A stretch of DNA of 62,000 nucleotides from Phoronis australis (lineage: Eukaryota > Phoronida > Phoronidae), in the NCBI GenBank assembly GCA_002633005.1, contig NMRA01000037.1, positions 1,157,950 to 1,219,949 on the forward strand, read 5' to 3'. The notes below the pieces were generated by a model. The model saw nothing but the letters and a program-made list of their open reading frames with translations. It was not told the origin of the DNA and did not search any database. The translations under genes and the position numbers were made by a program. The first letter of the stretch is position 1. Every line of letters starts with the position of its first letter. This document shows, one piece after another, positions 47,713 to 59,938 of this stretch.

Positions 47713-50700
47713 CGCACTATTCAGTCACCCACAACTACTACATGACAAAGGACGATAGTTAATGGGTCATTACTCCGCTACGTAGTTGGGGAGCTCATGC
47801 GATCTTAATTTGTTGAGGAAGTGCCGACTGTGTGTTCATTCGCGATTTTCGAGAATGAAATTGTAGGGTTGGCCTACCAAAATCAAGTAAACACGGCAAG
47901 AAACATTACGAGGCCGATTTTATGACAGTAAAAGGCCCAATTCAAATTTCCTTTTACTCGCTTAAAAAAGTCACGTTTGTGTTTAAAAAAATTTCAATTC
48001 AATTTAGGTCACCCAGCCAACCGTACCCATGTCACAACTGCGACGCTCTGATAACTATTAAATTTGTGAACCTGGACACATTTGCGTAAGAACATGGTGC
48101 TGACTAACACTTGAATTGAAAGTCTGAAATAACCAATCCAACAAAACATGTGTAAGGCATGACAGTATGGCATTAACTACGTCAATTCTTTGAGAACCAA
48201 ATACGGACAGTGTTTAGTAGTTAGCTGGTAAATGGTAAGATAATGACCCGCGTTCTCAGAATAACTATAAAAGAATGACGTTTTACGGGCCTGGTAGAAC
48301 GTGTATGCAATACACGTGAGGATCACTTCTTTTGTGACTATAGAGCTCAATAACAACATCATCTGAAGTGCGCAGTAGTGTCTGGTTCTATTACATGTAC
48401 GTCAACTTTCCCCATGGCCTCAGTACAAACATAACGTTCGCTGAAATTAAACATACGCCTAGACTTGAACACAACGAAATAAACAATATGGAGACAGAAA
48501 CTAAGATTTGTGACTCGCAATATCTATCTAAACACTGACCAAAACGGAAATCACGTTTTCACCAAAATGCTGGAATTTAAGATAACTTGTATTACCTGGC
48601 GGCCATCACTGAATTGTTCAGCTTCTCGCGCACTGTGTAGCAAGACACTAAACTGTCTAAGAGCAGTGATTGGGTATTGTTTCCGGTTTTCCCGTCAATC
48701 ATTCTTATGACTGCCAAGTAAAGAAGGGGAAATTCTCTCGACATATTCATTATTGATGGAGTTGAACACAGAATATACGACAGCCGACGTTGCTTGTACA
48801 ACTCGACCGAGGGACGAAGCTAGTAGTTTAAGAGGGGTTCACACGCAATTTGCCCAAATTATTCAATGTACCAACTAAAAGCCTGAAAGTATATTTACGT
48901 TCCGTTTGAACGAGCGAGTGCATGTTGACGCCGGTTTGATTCTAAGAATGGTACCTTTTTGGAAGGGCTTATCTGACCTGATGGCATGTTTAATTGACAT
49001 TTTGAACCTTTTCAGTCGATTTTCATAAAACGAAATTAACGAAAATATCAGTTCTTCAAACCGGAAGTAGTTACACTCTCAGTATGTTCCCAAAAGGTGC
49101 GAGTCAGGTTGTGTTCCATCACTTTGTCACTTATGGACGGTAGCTTTTCAGTTCCGGTAATGATACGCAATAACCGAGACAGACGCAAATTTCAGTCCCA
49201 ACCTCGTTAGAGGACGGTTTGTCGTTAATCAACACCGATGTTGCCGGTTAATTTCCCAATGTTTGCACTGTATGATCGCAGCGTCACACGTCCGGTTTGC
49301 AGGACAGGACTACGTTACATTGACCTTAAGCGCAAGGCATTTCTCTCTTTCCGTAGTTCATCATTCCAAGTCAAACGCAATATATCTAGCAAAGTCCCTG
49401 AGCAAACTCTCGAAACATTTGCATTTCGTTCGGGTAATTTTTTACGATCTTGTATGGTCTTGCTTTTTCACAATATTCTCGCGTCCATACATACATTGAA
49501 AACTATTGTTTGGCGAGTTAAAGTTCCGAATTGCACTTGATAAAACAATGGACCAAATAGAGTTTATTGATTGCGGAACAGGGAGATTAACAGCCGTTTG
49601 AAGTTTTCGAATTTGACTCTATTAGCTCTGTGTTTCTGTAAATGTCAACTAAAACGATTCAGATTGCACTTCACTGCAAGCAAAATATACAGTTTCCAAA
49701 ACGCCGTGTTCTAACACTCTCAAATCAACAGGAAATCTTTGTCGCGGGTGAGTAAAAGTAGAAATTCAACTACTGCACTTGGTTAATCCAAGTCATTTAA
49801 TATTTCAAATGTGTCCCCAGTATCAAATATGTATTGCCATTTTGCAGGCAATCAAACAAATCTCATGAAAGGGCATTGCGACCATTTCGACTACACAGGG
49901 ATAACTAGCCGGCAATGTTGCATCTTAACTCTTCAAACCTGTTAGTAACTTTAGTTCTTGTTACAAGCGAAGTCTTTGCAGCATTACGCCTCCAGCTTCG
50001 TGTCCTACTTTCTGTTTTTTCCTGAAAGTGTCGGCTATGGTTTCAGAAAGTATAACTTAATATCAGTCAATTGTTTGAATTTCAACAGTTGAGCGGATGC
50101 AAAGACCTCAGTTACTGGCAGGAAACACGTTTCATGAAGATCTAATGTATTTAGCAATTATTTTTTGTCTGCAAACGTTTCTACCAATGTAGAGTTAACA
50201 AGCTATATGTTGGTGTGTCTCTGAATATTCAGTTCTCGCTTGTGTAATGGAAGAATGCCGTTTATTTTAACGTGGACACGGCGATCAGCGGCCGGTTGCA
50301 TGAAGCACTCTCAAATAGAGATTTAACTGAGTTCCCTAAATCTTTTTCGTATTTGTTTCGTTATTTGGGCACAGATATAATATTTTTCTATAATTTTATG
50401 TTTATTGTGAGCTCTTCTCTGACTAATGACATTTTCTAATAATATGACTAAAAACTGAGCCCTTAATTCAATCAAAACAATTAGGGACTTATTCCTTAAA
50501 TTGAGGACGTTGCATGAAATGATACCTACTGTTTTAAATAACATTGAGAATTCAAGGTAGAGTTCACTCTCGATTTGTATCAAAGCCAAAAATTGGCACA
50601 GTAATGATACTCAAACAGCATAAGATAGGACAATCAGTGTTTCCACAAGTCCACAAATACGCAGTAGATTTAGGGACCTTATTTGAATCCCTATTTGGGA

Positions 50701-52034
50701 CCGTTTCGTGCGACCGGCACAGGACGTTTATAAATATTTCTTTCTTTTGCTCTGTGGTAAAAATTAAGGCGTGCATAAACATTACAGCAAAGATGAATGA
50801 AATTTCACCGTCTTTTTCGTTGGTGAAGTACCTCCATCTTGAATTGCGGGCCGAGTACATGACACAACGATTTATACATTATTAAACCGGAATGACGACA
50901 TTAATTGAACTCGCCCCAAAATGAATTGTAAGTCTGTCGTTAAATAATTTAAAACTTGTTGGATTCAAATTCGCATTACCGTGTACATTCAACAAGAAAT
51001 TGCTGAAACGAATGAATCTGAAAATAATTGATAAAAAGTCTCATGAGAATTGCGGTATGAGACTAAACGCACCATCGTCTGGCGTGAAGAAGTACCTCCT
51101 TCATTTTTACGCATAATACGTCACAGGAAATTTTAGTCGCAAGAAAGGACAACAAAACTCGAAAATATTAAGAAAATCAGTGCGCAGTTGAAGGGTGGGA
51201 CAAAATTATCACTCGCTGAAAAAGGTTCAAATGAGGCCATTTTTTTCAAAACTCTCAAATTTGGAACACCCATTTGAATGATCCTATAGTTACTTTTTGT
51301 TTCCTTGCACATTTGTTTTCTTTTCAACAAAAACGACAATTTCTGGGGTTGTCGCGTCCTTGGCAAATCCAAAAGTTACGCCACTGAGTCGACCTCACAT
51401 CTAATAACATGACTATGGCCACAACCTGGTCGATTTGGTTTCAAACTGAACTGCTATTATCTAAAAATAGTGATCAATCACCGTTTTTGCAGTGTAAGGA
51501 TGCGTAATTCTACACTATTTTACTGTTGATTCCGTTCAGGAATTTGACTTCAGCGTATTCTGATCTCGTCAATATTTTCACGCATTAATACCAGAAGTGT
51601 ATTCCGTAATTACCGTCTGTCCGTGTGGGTGGCAGTATATCGTTGATATCAATCTTACTTCAGTAACTGAATGGTTGTTTCGTGGGTGAAAACGAATCAT
51701 GTAATAGGGTGACGAGAATTCACTAATGCATGGCCATAGCTGGTGGCACATCCTTATTTGCCATGGGCGCCGGAAATTTTCCTGCAAATTATATTTCACC
51801 CTGGTGAAACCGCTTCGTTATACATGCCATCGAGCATAGAGAGGGCATTTCGATGTCTTTAAATCCTTTCAATCGATACAAATATTTCGGTGACCAAAAT
51901 TTTATTCCGATGTGTCACTTTGTCAACAGAAGTCCCGTTTTTGTTGCGATTGGATCACTGCGCATGCATTTTTTAATCACATCGAGGTCGAGCTCAGTGA
52001 TCTCAGGGATGACCCAATCGCTAACACTGGGGAG

Positions 52035-52163
52035 CGTTCAGTAACGTTAGGTCCTTGCTAGAAAAGCAAGATTTCGCGAGACTACGCGATATATTGCAGT
52101 GTATTTCAAATGAGAACACGTGATTTTAGCTAAATTTTTGTAGTTGTGAGACAGCTACTGACG
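52035..52163. mobile_element. MITE family M1, diverged copy
   Basis: CGTTCAGTAACGTTAGGTCC at the left, core AAATGAGAACACGTGAT, right end GACAGCTACTGACG. Confidence 0.75.
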
Positions 52164-52325
52164 TCTACCCTGGTAATCACATGTACCTCTCGTATGATCT
52201 TACTCAGGGGCAGATTAGCTCTAGATAGGGTATTTTTAGGCGAGAATGTGACGATATTGTCTTGTAATATCGGGCTTCAAAAGCAGTGCTAAGATACCAT
52301 GTATGCTTTTGGACTTAATTTCTTC

Positions 52326-52620
52326 TTCTACCTTGCTCGTAACTTTTCTCTGAGCGGACTCACGAAATGTCGTCGATTTCGACGACATGTTGTTTGGCAT
52401 TTCTTGTTGAGCCACCACGTCGTCGAGACGGTCTCGCCATCTGGAGACAGCAGTGATCCACCAGGATCGCTGGTGATCGAAACTTGGCAGTCACACAGTG
52501 GCAAGACCACCTCCGTCGTATACGAGTCGACTCACCAAGAAATGTCAAACAATATGTCGTAGAAATTGACAACATTTCTTGAGTTCGCTCCACTCAAATC
52601 GGCAGAGACGATTTGCAGTT
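52326..52620. mobile_element. Fold-back element F2, palindromic copy
   Basis: The left arm (TGAGCGGACTCACGAAATG ... GGCATTTCTTG) is mirrored by the right arm (AAGAAATGTCAAACAATATG ... GAGTTCGCTCCACTC). The overlapping open frames on both strands come from the palindrome. An extra arm lies at 52826-52925. Confidence 0.65.
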
Positions 52621-52825
52621 ATGGGAAGCATAAGAAATAATTCGCAGTAATCAAAAGAAGAAATGACCGATCAGCATTTCTTTTGATTCCAGATGACAAA
52701 CTAATGTACACTTTGTCATCTAAAAATACCGCAAGGGAAATAGGTATAACCATATATATCAGTAAGATACATGACAGTCTTATCACAGGAAGTATATGGG
52801 AGTCTCGTATGTTTCGCACCCAGCC

Positions 52826-52925
52826 AGGGGTGGTGAGACCGGCTAACCAACAGGCTGCCAAACAACATATCGCAGAAATTGGCATTTTGTGAGTTCGCTC
52901 AAAAATAATTTGGCAAAGAAAAATT
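52826..52925. mobile_element. Fold-back element F2, extra arm
   Basis: GGTGAGACCGGCTAACCAAC then CTGCCAAACAACATATCGCA and GAGTTCGCTCAAAAATA is the reverse complement of the arm at 35005-35111. Confidence 0.65.
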
Positions 52926-53882
52926 TGTAGGTAAACGAATCAGTAAAAATGGGTCAGAGTTATCAAAAAAAATTGTCACTTAGCATTGCGTATGATGCCC
53001 GGTATTACAAGATTATGTCATGGTTTTTCCCGTGGGAATGTCGTATTTGGTAGCATGGGAGATAACTCTGACCAGATATCAGTAAGATACTACACGCTTA
53101 TATTAGCTTTGAATTCTACTGCACTCAGTACTCTAAGGCTAGGCCATTTGGTCCGATTTTAAACCATATTAAGCTACGAATATTTTAATATTTCAAACTG
53201 CCTCTTATTTCTCACATTGTCCGTAATTTTTGGGTCAAATATTTATTAAACTGTTGCTCTATGATTTCAATTTCTCAATGTTCCTTTTTCGACAAAACAA
53301 TATAAGATATGAAAACGGAGCACATTTCCACACTAAAGCGAAACAAAGTGTTGTGCTCGAGGGACATTATGATCACAAACCGAGTTTATCATTTATATTA
53401 TGACTCAAATTACACCAATTGAAATTGCAAAAGGACATTTGTGTTCAGCTGCTTAATATACACCGGCCGACCTCATTCGTGATTGTCCAATGAAGAACCA
53501 GATGTCATACGTGTTCAGTAGATGTTAATGCTAATAGAGGTTGGATGCGACACAAGAAACTTGGACACCATTGTATCTCAGTGGCCAACAAATGTTATCA
53601 TCGTTGACGAATGAAGAGACTCATCGAAAGAAAATCTTAATTTCTGGAATATTTCTTTGAGTTGGAAGCTAGACAAAATATACCTATAGCAACGTGACAG
53701 TTTAACCAGTGCAAGGCATAAGTCGTCAAAAAGAGGCCTATGACACTGTCGCTGGCTCAGAGCCCAGTTAACAGACGGTAGCACTGTCTAATATGACCAT
53801 TGCCTCCCTTGTCCCAGACCTAACCAGGAAAGCGGTTCCCGCCCATTAATTAAATCACGTGCCGTACGATCAGAAGCAATAT

Positions 53883-53986
53883 CCCACCAAAAGTTGGTGG
53901 GGTTGATTACTTCTTCAACATTGTCAAGCACCAAGTCGACTTGGTGGAGCACGAAGTAGACGTGGTGTGATAACTAGTTGACGTCA
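53883..53986. repeat. Palindrome cluster, core CACCAAGTCGACTTGGTG
   Basis: A perfect 18-base palindrome at 53929-53946 is flanked by the near-palindrome CCCACCAAAAGTTGGTGGG (53883-53901) and by further GTGGAGCACGAAGTAGACGTGG variants. Confidence 0.7.
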
Positions 53987-54023
53987 TGTGACTGCTGCCC
54001 CTCATCCGCTATTATAAAGTGGC

Positions 54024-54080
54024 AACAGGGGTGTTCCTAGTAACCCAGTCAGCAGGGGTGTTCTTAGTGACCCAGTCAGA
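54024..54080. repeat. Two-copy short tandem duplication
   Basis: CAGGGGTGTTCCTAGTAACC then CAGTCAG, repeated at once as CAGGGGTGTTCTTAGTGACC then CAGTCAG. Confidence 0.9.
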
Positions 54081-56820
54081 ATGACTTTTTGTTCGACATA
54101 CATTACGGTAACACCCCATAGATAAGCAACTCCGATGATTTGTGTCTCAAGACGAAGAATGAGAGTGGTCAACATTGGCGCACAAATTCACTTGCAGATT
54201 CAAAAAAATAATTTCCCTGAGTGGCAGTATGAAATCTTTGTAATTTGCCTATCTGGAGAGACCAATCGCCAGCTTTACTACTAGAAAAAGTAACTTAATT
54301 CAATGCTTTTAATTTTTGCATCATCATGAAATTAATTTAATTGTTAATGAACTTAATTTCACGTGCACTTAATCCATATCCCATTACAAATCAATATTTC
54401 CCAAAACAATACATCAATTGCTCTGCGCAGACGTTGCCAAGACATCTCATCCAAGCGGCAACCATGACATTACCGGTTGTATTTTATTCCAATTGTTTTC
54501 CAGTCTCGTGCTTACGAGAAATAGGCACGGCATGGTTTGTGGTTGAGGCAATGTGTTAACATAACAAGAAAGTATTCCTGTAAACAAAACTACATGTTTG
54601 TGATTAGATTCTCAGAATGATTCTTTTGCGATCTGTCACAGAGTCGGTGGTGTTATGCGCAGTTACTTTGTCAGATGCTCGAAAAATCATGGTCGCGATG
54701 TCTCGAACTGCATGCATTTAATGGTTGTGTGCTTTGATTACTTTTGACTCGTTTTAGAATCTAAGTACCCATACGCGATCTTGACTTATAGTTTGGAGAA
54801 AATTCATACGTTTGTTCTTTTCACAGCCTGTAAACTATTAGTTTGGTTCCTTTTGAAATTCCATAGAAGAATGGTTTACACCTCTGATTTGCTTAAAATA
54901 TTGACCATTTGGAAGTTAGAAAGCAGCAAGTAAGATTACACTGCCACCTAGGCGGTGATCAGCGGAAACAAAACTTTACCCACAATTAGCGGAATATGCA
55001 CGTGGCACTTACACGCTACACAGGTGACCTCTGTGGGCAACTCTCATTGGTGACTTTTTCGTAGAGCAAATGCCTACCCAAAGTGTGTTTTTCACTATTG
55101 AGTTCGACATTAACTGCGACAATATTGTATATTTAAGATAATCTCCAAGACAGATTCGAGCTCGTTTACTCACATTGGGACGCTTTGGTAGTAAAGTTAA
55201 AAACTAACGTGGCAAGAAATCATTTATTTTAAGCGTATTCAACTCACAAGGTTACTGGTCTCGATTTCATTTAATTCTATCAAATAGCTGGAAGCCATCG
55301 TCTGGAATCTAAAGAAATCACATAAACACAACTAATTTCACTGTTTTATAAATCTCGTCAATGCTAATAACATCTAGAAATCTACTTACCCAACGAAAAG
55401 AAAATTAATGCGTTTCCCAAACTGAACGGCACCTAATTCCCTACGAAAGAGTTCACTTTTTGGTTTGGTGCTCGACTTTTTGCAACAGATCTCTGTAGAA
55501 AGGTTTCATATTTTATCGAGCTTAGGTGCATTCAAAATATAGTCCAATTATTTCATTGTTTTAAAGCACTTTGCAGAAGAGTGAATTTCCTGGGTCCCTT
55601 TTAAAGGAACTTTCTCTTTGAAAGGGTGAGGTTTCACTTTGCCGGCCTTCTTAAGGAATGGATATATTAATTTTCCTTTGGTACACCCCGTCCAAATTCT
55701 GAAAGTGCTGTCCTTGCTACTCTACCGTTAAAATGGATACGCTGTTATATCGTTCAATCCTGTCGTATTACTAGCTGCTATATTTACATGTTCCCGATGA
55801 AAATTCCATATTCAAGAAAGTATTCTAATGCACCGGCATGAAACAGGCATAATTGTAAGAAGTCCAGTCTCAGGGTGTATCTATAGGCTAAGGCATCTTT
55901 GCAAAGGATCACCAAGGCGTTTAATTAGGGCTATGTATGCTGACGTTTCTTGACACAACAGCTTCATAAATTTCTACAACCTTGCCATCGTCGCCACCTC
56001 TCAAAACTTCAACATGTTTGAATTGGTAACCTTTTCAACGCCAGCTGTCGCATTGGCGAAAGAATCAGCTAACGGCGTGATGTCATCGCTGCCCTTCCCT
56101 ATTTAAAATGGCTACTAGGATACCAAATTCAGTTTTCTCAACTGAAAAAATGGTTCCTGAAACTCATTTTGTAAAATTTGTGGAATATTTATTCGTGTTA
56201 TTTAATTCCTGGTACCGGTCACAAATTGTAAACTGAAACTTAAAAAGAGGCATGGAACGCGAAAGCTCGTCAAAATATCTTTTAAGCAATTTCTGACGAA
56301 AGTTTCATCTCGTAACGTCTTGTACAGAGTAATTCACTTTCCCTTGTGATTAAATTTCCAGAAAGAAAATCACAAAATTCACGGTTTTTGAAATACGCGC
56401 GAAAGAAAAACGTTGTGGTTACCACTGAGTTTCTAATCTCCCTCCCATTTATGATAAAAGTGCACAGAAACTAAAAACTTCACGAACAAACCCTAAAAAT
56501 ACTTGGTGCACATGTTGAATTTTGTTTCAGTGGCAGAGAACCACTTTCAATATGCAATTTAGTCTGTTTATCGCGTTCTAGCCCTCTTTAAAACTTATTT
56601 ATTAAATTATGTTTTACTTTGAGAAAAACAGATGTCTTGTTCAAATCGGTTTGTTTAGAAAGAAACGCCCTCTATTTGGTTTATACTACGACGAGAAACG
56701 TAATTTTCAGAGATCAGTCTCAGCGCGGAAACTAACCTGGAATTCTCGCGGTCGCAGCCAAACATTCTTTCCTCCTACTCGACAAATGGCGGAGTACTTT
56801 AAGCGGAGTAAACAGCCTCC

Positions 56821-56961
56821 CGTTCAGTAACGCTAGGACCTCGCTAAAGAGTAAGACTTCGCGAGATTACGTGAGAAATTGCCGTGCATTTTAAATGAGA
56901 ATACGTGACTTTGACTAGGTTTTAGCTAGGTCCTAGCGTAGGTCCTAGCGTCTACTGAACG
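56821..56961. mobile_element. MITE family M1, near-consensus copy
   Basis: 141 bases, CGTTCAGTAACGCTAGGACC to GTCCTAGCGTCTACTGAACG. Differs from 36503-36643 at few positions, and even the flanks (CAGCCT at the left, CACG(C/T)CAGG at the right) agree, so the true ends may lie a little further out. Confidence 0.9.
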
Positions 56962-57703
56962 CACGCCAGGTAACGATACCGGTCTTATTTCAGCGAACGT
57001 CTGGCAGACAACAGTGAGACTTATAGATTTGAAACCAAAATCACAAAAACAATACGGATCTGGAGACAATCCCAGAATACGTGTTTCAGCCAAAGAACCG
57101 ATAATATCTTTTCAAGAAGTTTTTTAAAACAACAATGAGATGGAAACGGTCCCTTTAATAAGCAAAGTACTGAAAGTAGTCTATCATAACGATAACCACG
57201 GACTTTCAATGCGACGTATGGACATACCACTCTCTTATTTATTGATACATAAATGAATTGCTTTTAACCCCAGTTCGTCTCAGCTCTAGATTCTAATAAC
57301 CATGGTGACACCATTTAGAATGTGGCTATCGTTTCTCGTGGCTATTGGCACTTCCTGGTTAGTCAGAAGATGCGCTTTTATGCCATGAATTAGCGGAACT
57401 GGAAGAACAGCTTGTTTATGTTGGTCGGTGTATCGAGTTCTCACCTGTTCAAGAGCACGAGCCAAGATAAACATACTAGAAATTGTGTTATCGTTAAGTG
57501 TCCACTTTCCTGAGCAGGCGGAACAGCATTCTGCTAAAGCGGAGATCCATTCTAAAACCATGAAACACTTAGAATGGAAATAAAGGCTTCAGAGACTTGG
57601 GAGAACATTAGACTCTGATTGCATGTGTCGTAAGATATTTCACTAACTAGTATGTACAGCACAGATGTTTCACTTAAAAGCGTTAAAATTGAAACGTCGT
57701 CGT

Positions 57704-58032
57704 CAGTGACGGATCTAGGATACCATAAGGGAGGGGGGGGGGGGNNNNNNNNNNNNNNNNNNNNNNNNNNNNNNNNNNNNNNNNNNNNNNNNNNNNNNNN
57801 NNNNNNNNNNNNNNNNNNNNNNNNNNNNNNNNNNNNNNNNNNNNNNNNNNNNNNNNNNNNNNNNNNNNNNNNNNNNNNNNNNNNNNNNNNNNNNNNNNNN
57901 NNNNNNNNNNNNNNNNNNNNNNNNNNNNNNNNNNNNNNNNNNNNNNNNNNNNNNNNNNNNNNNNNNNNNNNNNNNNNNNNNNTTCAGCCTGGGGGCGGGC
58001 CCGCTGCCCCCCCCCCCCTCAATCCGCCTATG
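57704..58032. mobile_element. MITE family M2 copy interrupted by an assembly gap
   Basis: CAGTGACGGATCTAGG and a G run at the left; a C run and TCAATCCGCCTATGG at the right. The middle is the N gap, which begins in the G run. Confidence 0.7.
57745..57982. other. Assembly gap of 238 N
   Basis: Bases not determined. The gap begins in a poly-G run and a poly-C run follows it closely. Confidence 1.
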
Positions 58033-58125
58033 GTCGTACACCAAGATGCCATGACAAATTTCGAAACCACGGCGCAATCAAAATCTAAACGAAGGTTCAA
58101 GAGGTCTGGACGTTTTGATTGGCTC

Positions 58126-58246
58126 GATTTGTTACAACTGTAACAAAACTGGCGGTTGTAATCAATCGAGGTACGCGTTGCGACCAAATTTGTTGCAGTT
58201 TTGTAACAATTCGAGGCTCATTATAGTAAACCACGATTTGTTACAA
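58126..58246. repeat. TTTGTTACAA palindrome cluster, part 1
   Basis: TTTGTTACAA, TGTAACAAAA, TTTGTTGCAG, TTTTGTAACAA and CGATTTGTTACAA lie in both orientations within 120 bases. Confidence 0.7.
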
Positions 58247-58257
58247 AGCCACAAATA

Positions 58258-58540
58258 GCATGGCTTCAACGATATACTACCCAAAGCCACCTCAGAGATC
58301 AGGGGTACTGGCATTGCCAGCTCGGGTGGCAGGCTTACCGCCAAGGCATCTGAAGGGGTACTCCCAAAGCCAGGGTGGGGGGGTGGTGTCGTCGTGTTAC
58401 TTCTGAATCTAACCCGGAGGAGTTCTGTGGTACTTTTACAACCAGAGCAGGATGTGCTCCTAGGGATAGCTTAGGTCGACCACTCTGGGGGTTCTCCCGG
58501 ATCCAGCATGAAGGGGCTACTCCCACAACCAGCGTGGAAA
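58258..58540. repeat. GC-rich stretch with repeated GGGG(N)TACTCCCA units
   Basis: GGGGTACTCCCAAAGCCAG and GGGGCTACTCCCACAACCAG recur, with related GGGGTACTGGCATTGCCAG and GGGGGTTCTCCCGGATCCAG versions. This looks like a degenerate array; open frames on both strands follow from it. Confidence 0.55.
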
Positions 58541-59309
58541 GTCAATCGACGGGATCGGCCGAGCATCGTCTGATGTGGGAACAAAACTTCAGGCTGAAAC
58601 ACGGTTTCAATTCAATTTGATTTTACTTACTCTGATTACCAAGCATGATACAGGATCAAGTCCTCAACTTCAATCGGCTTTTTCTTGGTGCCAAGATGAC
58701 CGAGAACCGTGCTTAGAAGGATCAGTAGCCATGGAAACTAAACGATGTTGGTTTTTGCTCTTTACACAGTTTGACGATAGCGCTACAAGTATTATCATTT
58801 CAAAAGGTCACGTGTGTGTTTGTACCCCGGGGCCTAACATTTGTGGCCCGACTTGAAGTTCGCGATTAATTTGGGCGAAATTAACTAATCGTTGTAAGAA
58901 ACAGTCATTGAAATCTTCCTGGTCAAATAGTTCATTACAAAATTTAATAGGGATCAGACTTAATCCTACAGAAAATGTGTGAAGAAATGGGGGGGGGGGT
59001 GAAACTATGCCCCCATGTGGCTTAGACGTTCGTAGCCTAGCATCCGGAACACGACCTCGGGTATTTTCGTAGCATTAGACTTTCCCTCGGTGGTGTTTCA
59101 TGTCTGTGGATGTCTGAACTTCAGTCGTACGGCATGTCATATGACTTGGAAACTAGATAATTCAGTCTTAGGCTATGACTGAAAAGCTCACATCCACGGA
59201 TAAGAAAACTCAGTTTGAATATAGCTATAAAGCAGTTGTTCGTCAACAACAATACTTGAAATGATAGCACGTGCTCCGCACTGTGCTCATACTTGATTTA
59301 GTATAAACC

Positions 59310-59397
59310 GGAGATGACAAATCCTCTTATTAATAAAGCTTAATTTCTGCTCTGAGAAAAAATTAAGCTTTGCTAATAAGAGGATTGACAATCTCCT
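59310..59397. repeat. Long hairpin
   Basis: AATCCTCTTATTAATAAAGC then TTAATTT is mirrored by AAATTAAGCTTTGCTAATAA then GAGGATT. An outer GGAGAT/ATCTCC pair is separated from the stem by the same GACA tetranucleotide on both sides. No second copy seen. Confidence 0.85.
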
Positions 59398-59413
59398 GTC
59401 TGTACTGAATAAC

Positions 59414-59442
59414 TTAATTTTTGCTTTTCGAGCAAAAATTAA
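59414..59442. repeat. Perfect short hairpin
   Basis: TTAATTTTTGCT, a five-base loop, then AGCAAAAATTAA. It lies 17 bases after the hairpin at 59310-59397. Confidence 0.85.
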
Positions 59443-59849
59443 TTCTTGACGATCCCCCAACTGATCTGGTTCGAGAAAATGAATTAAACGAAATATACTC
59501 CAGGAACTGAATAAGTTTATACCCGAAAGCACTGTTTAAATAACCGGAAATTTCCCAAAAGTACAACTGTAGGAATCCCTTCGGATAATAAACCAGGACG
59601 GTTGAAAGTGAGGGCCCACTGGAGGTCCTCTCCTGTCGAAGAATGTTTTAGAATGTAAAGTCTTGTACTTTCATAAAACCCTAGCTAGCCGTGTGAGCGA
59701 AACCCCCAGCTAGGTCTGGAAGTACCCCCGATCTGTCCTTGGAGCCCGCGAGCAACCTAAGGAAATACCATCGAAAACCATACCTTGTTTACTTTGTAAC
59801 TGACCGGGGGTCACTACACTTGGCCCCGGTTTTTTACGACAGTTAGATT

Positions 59850-59938
59850 TTTAACAAAATTGTAACAAATATGTGCCCCGAATTATTACAGCTGCTGTTT
59901 TGTAACATTTGTAATAAAACGGACCATTGTAACAAATC
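59850..59938. repeat. TTTGTTACAA palindrome cluster, part 2
   Basis: TTGTAACAAATAT, TTTTGTAACATTTGTAA and CATTGTAACAAATCGGCG repeat the motif of 58126-58246, about 1.6 kb away. Confidence 0.65.

Noticed and set aside
52299-52593. Overlapping open frames on both strands
   Set aside because: They follow from the palindromic arms of fold-back element F2.
57652-58143. 163-codon frame
   Set aside because: It runs through 238 unresolved bases and MITE ends; nothing coding can be claimed.
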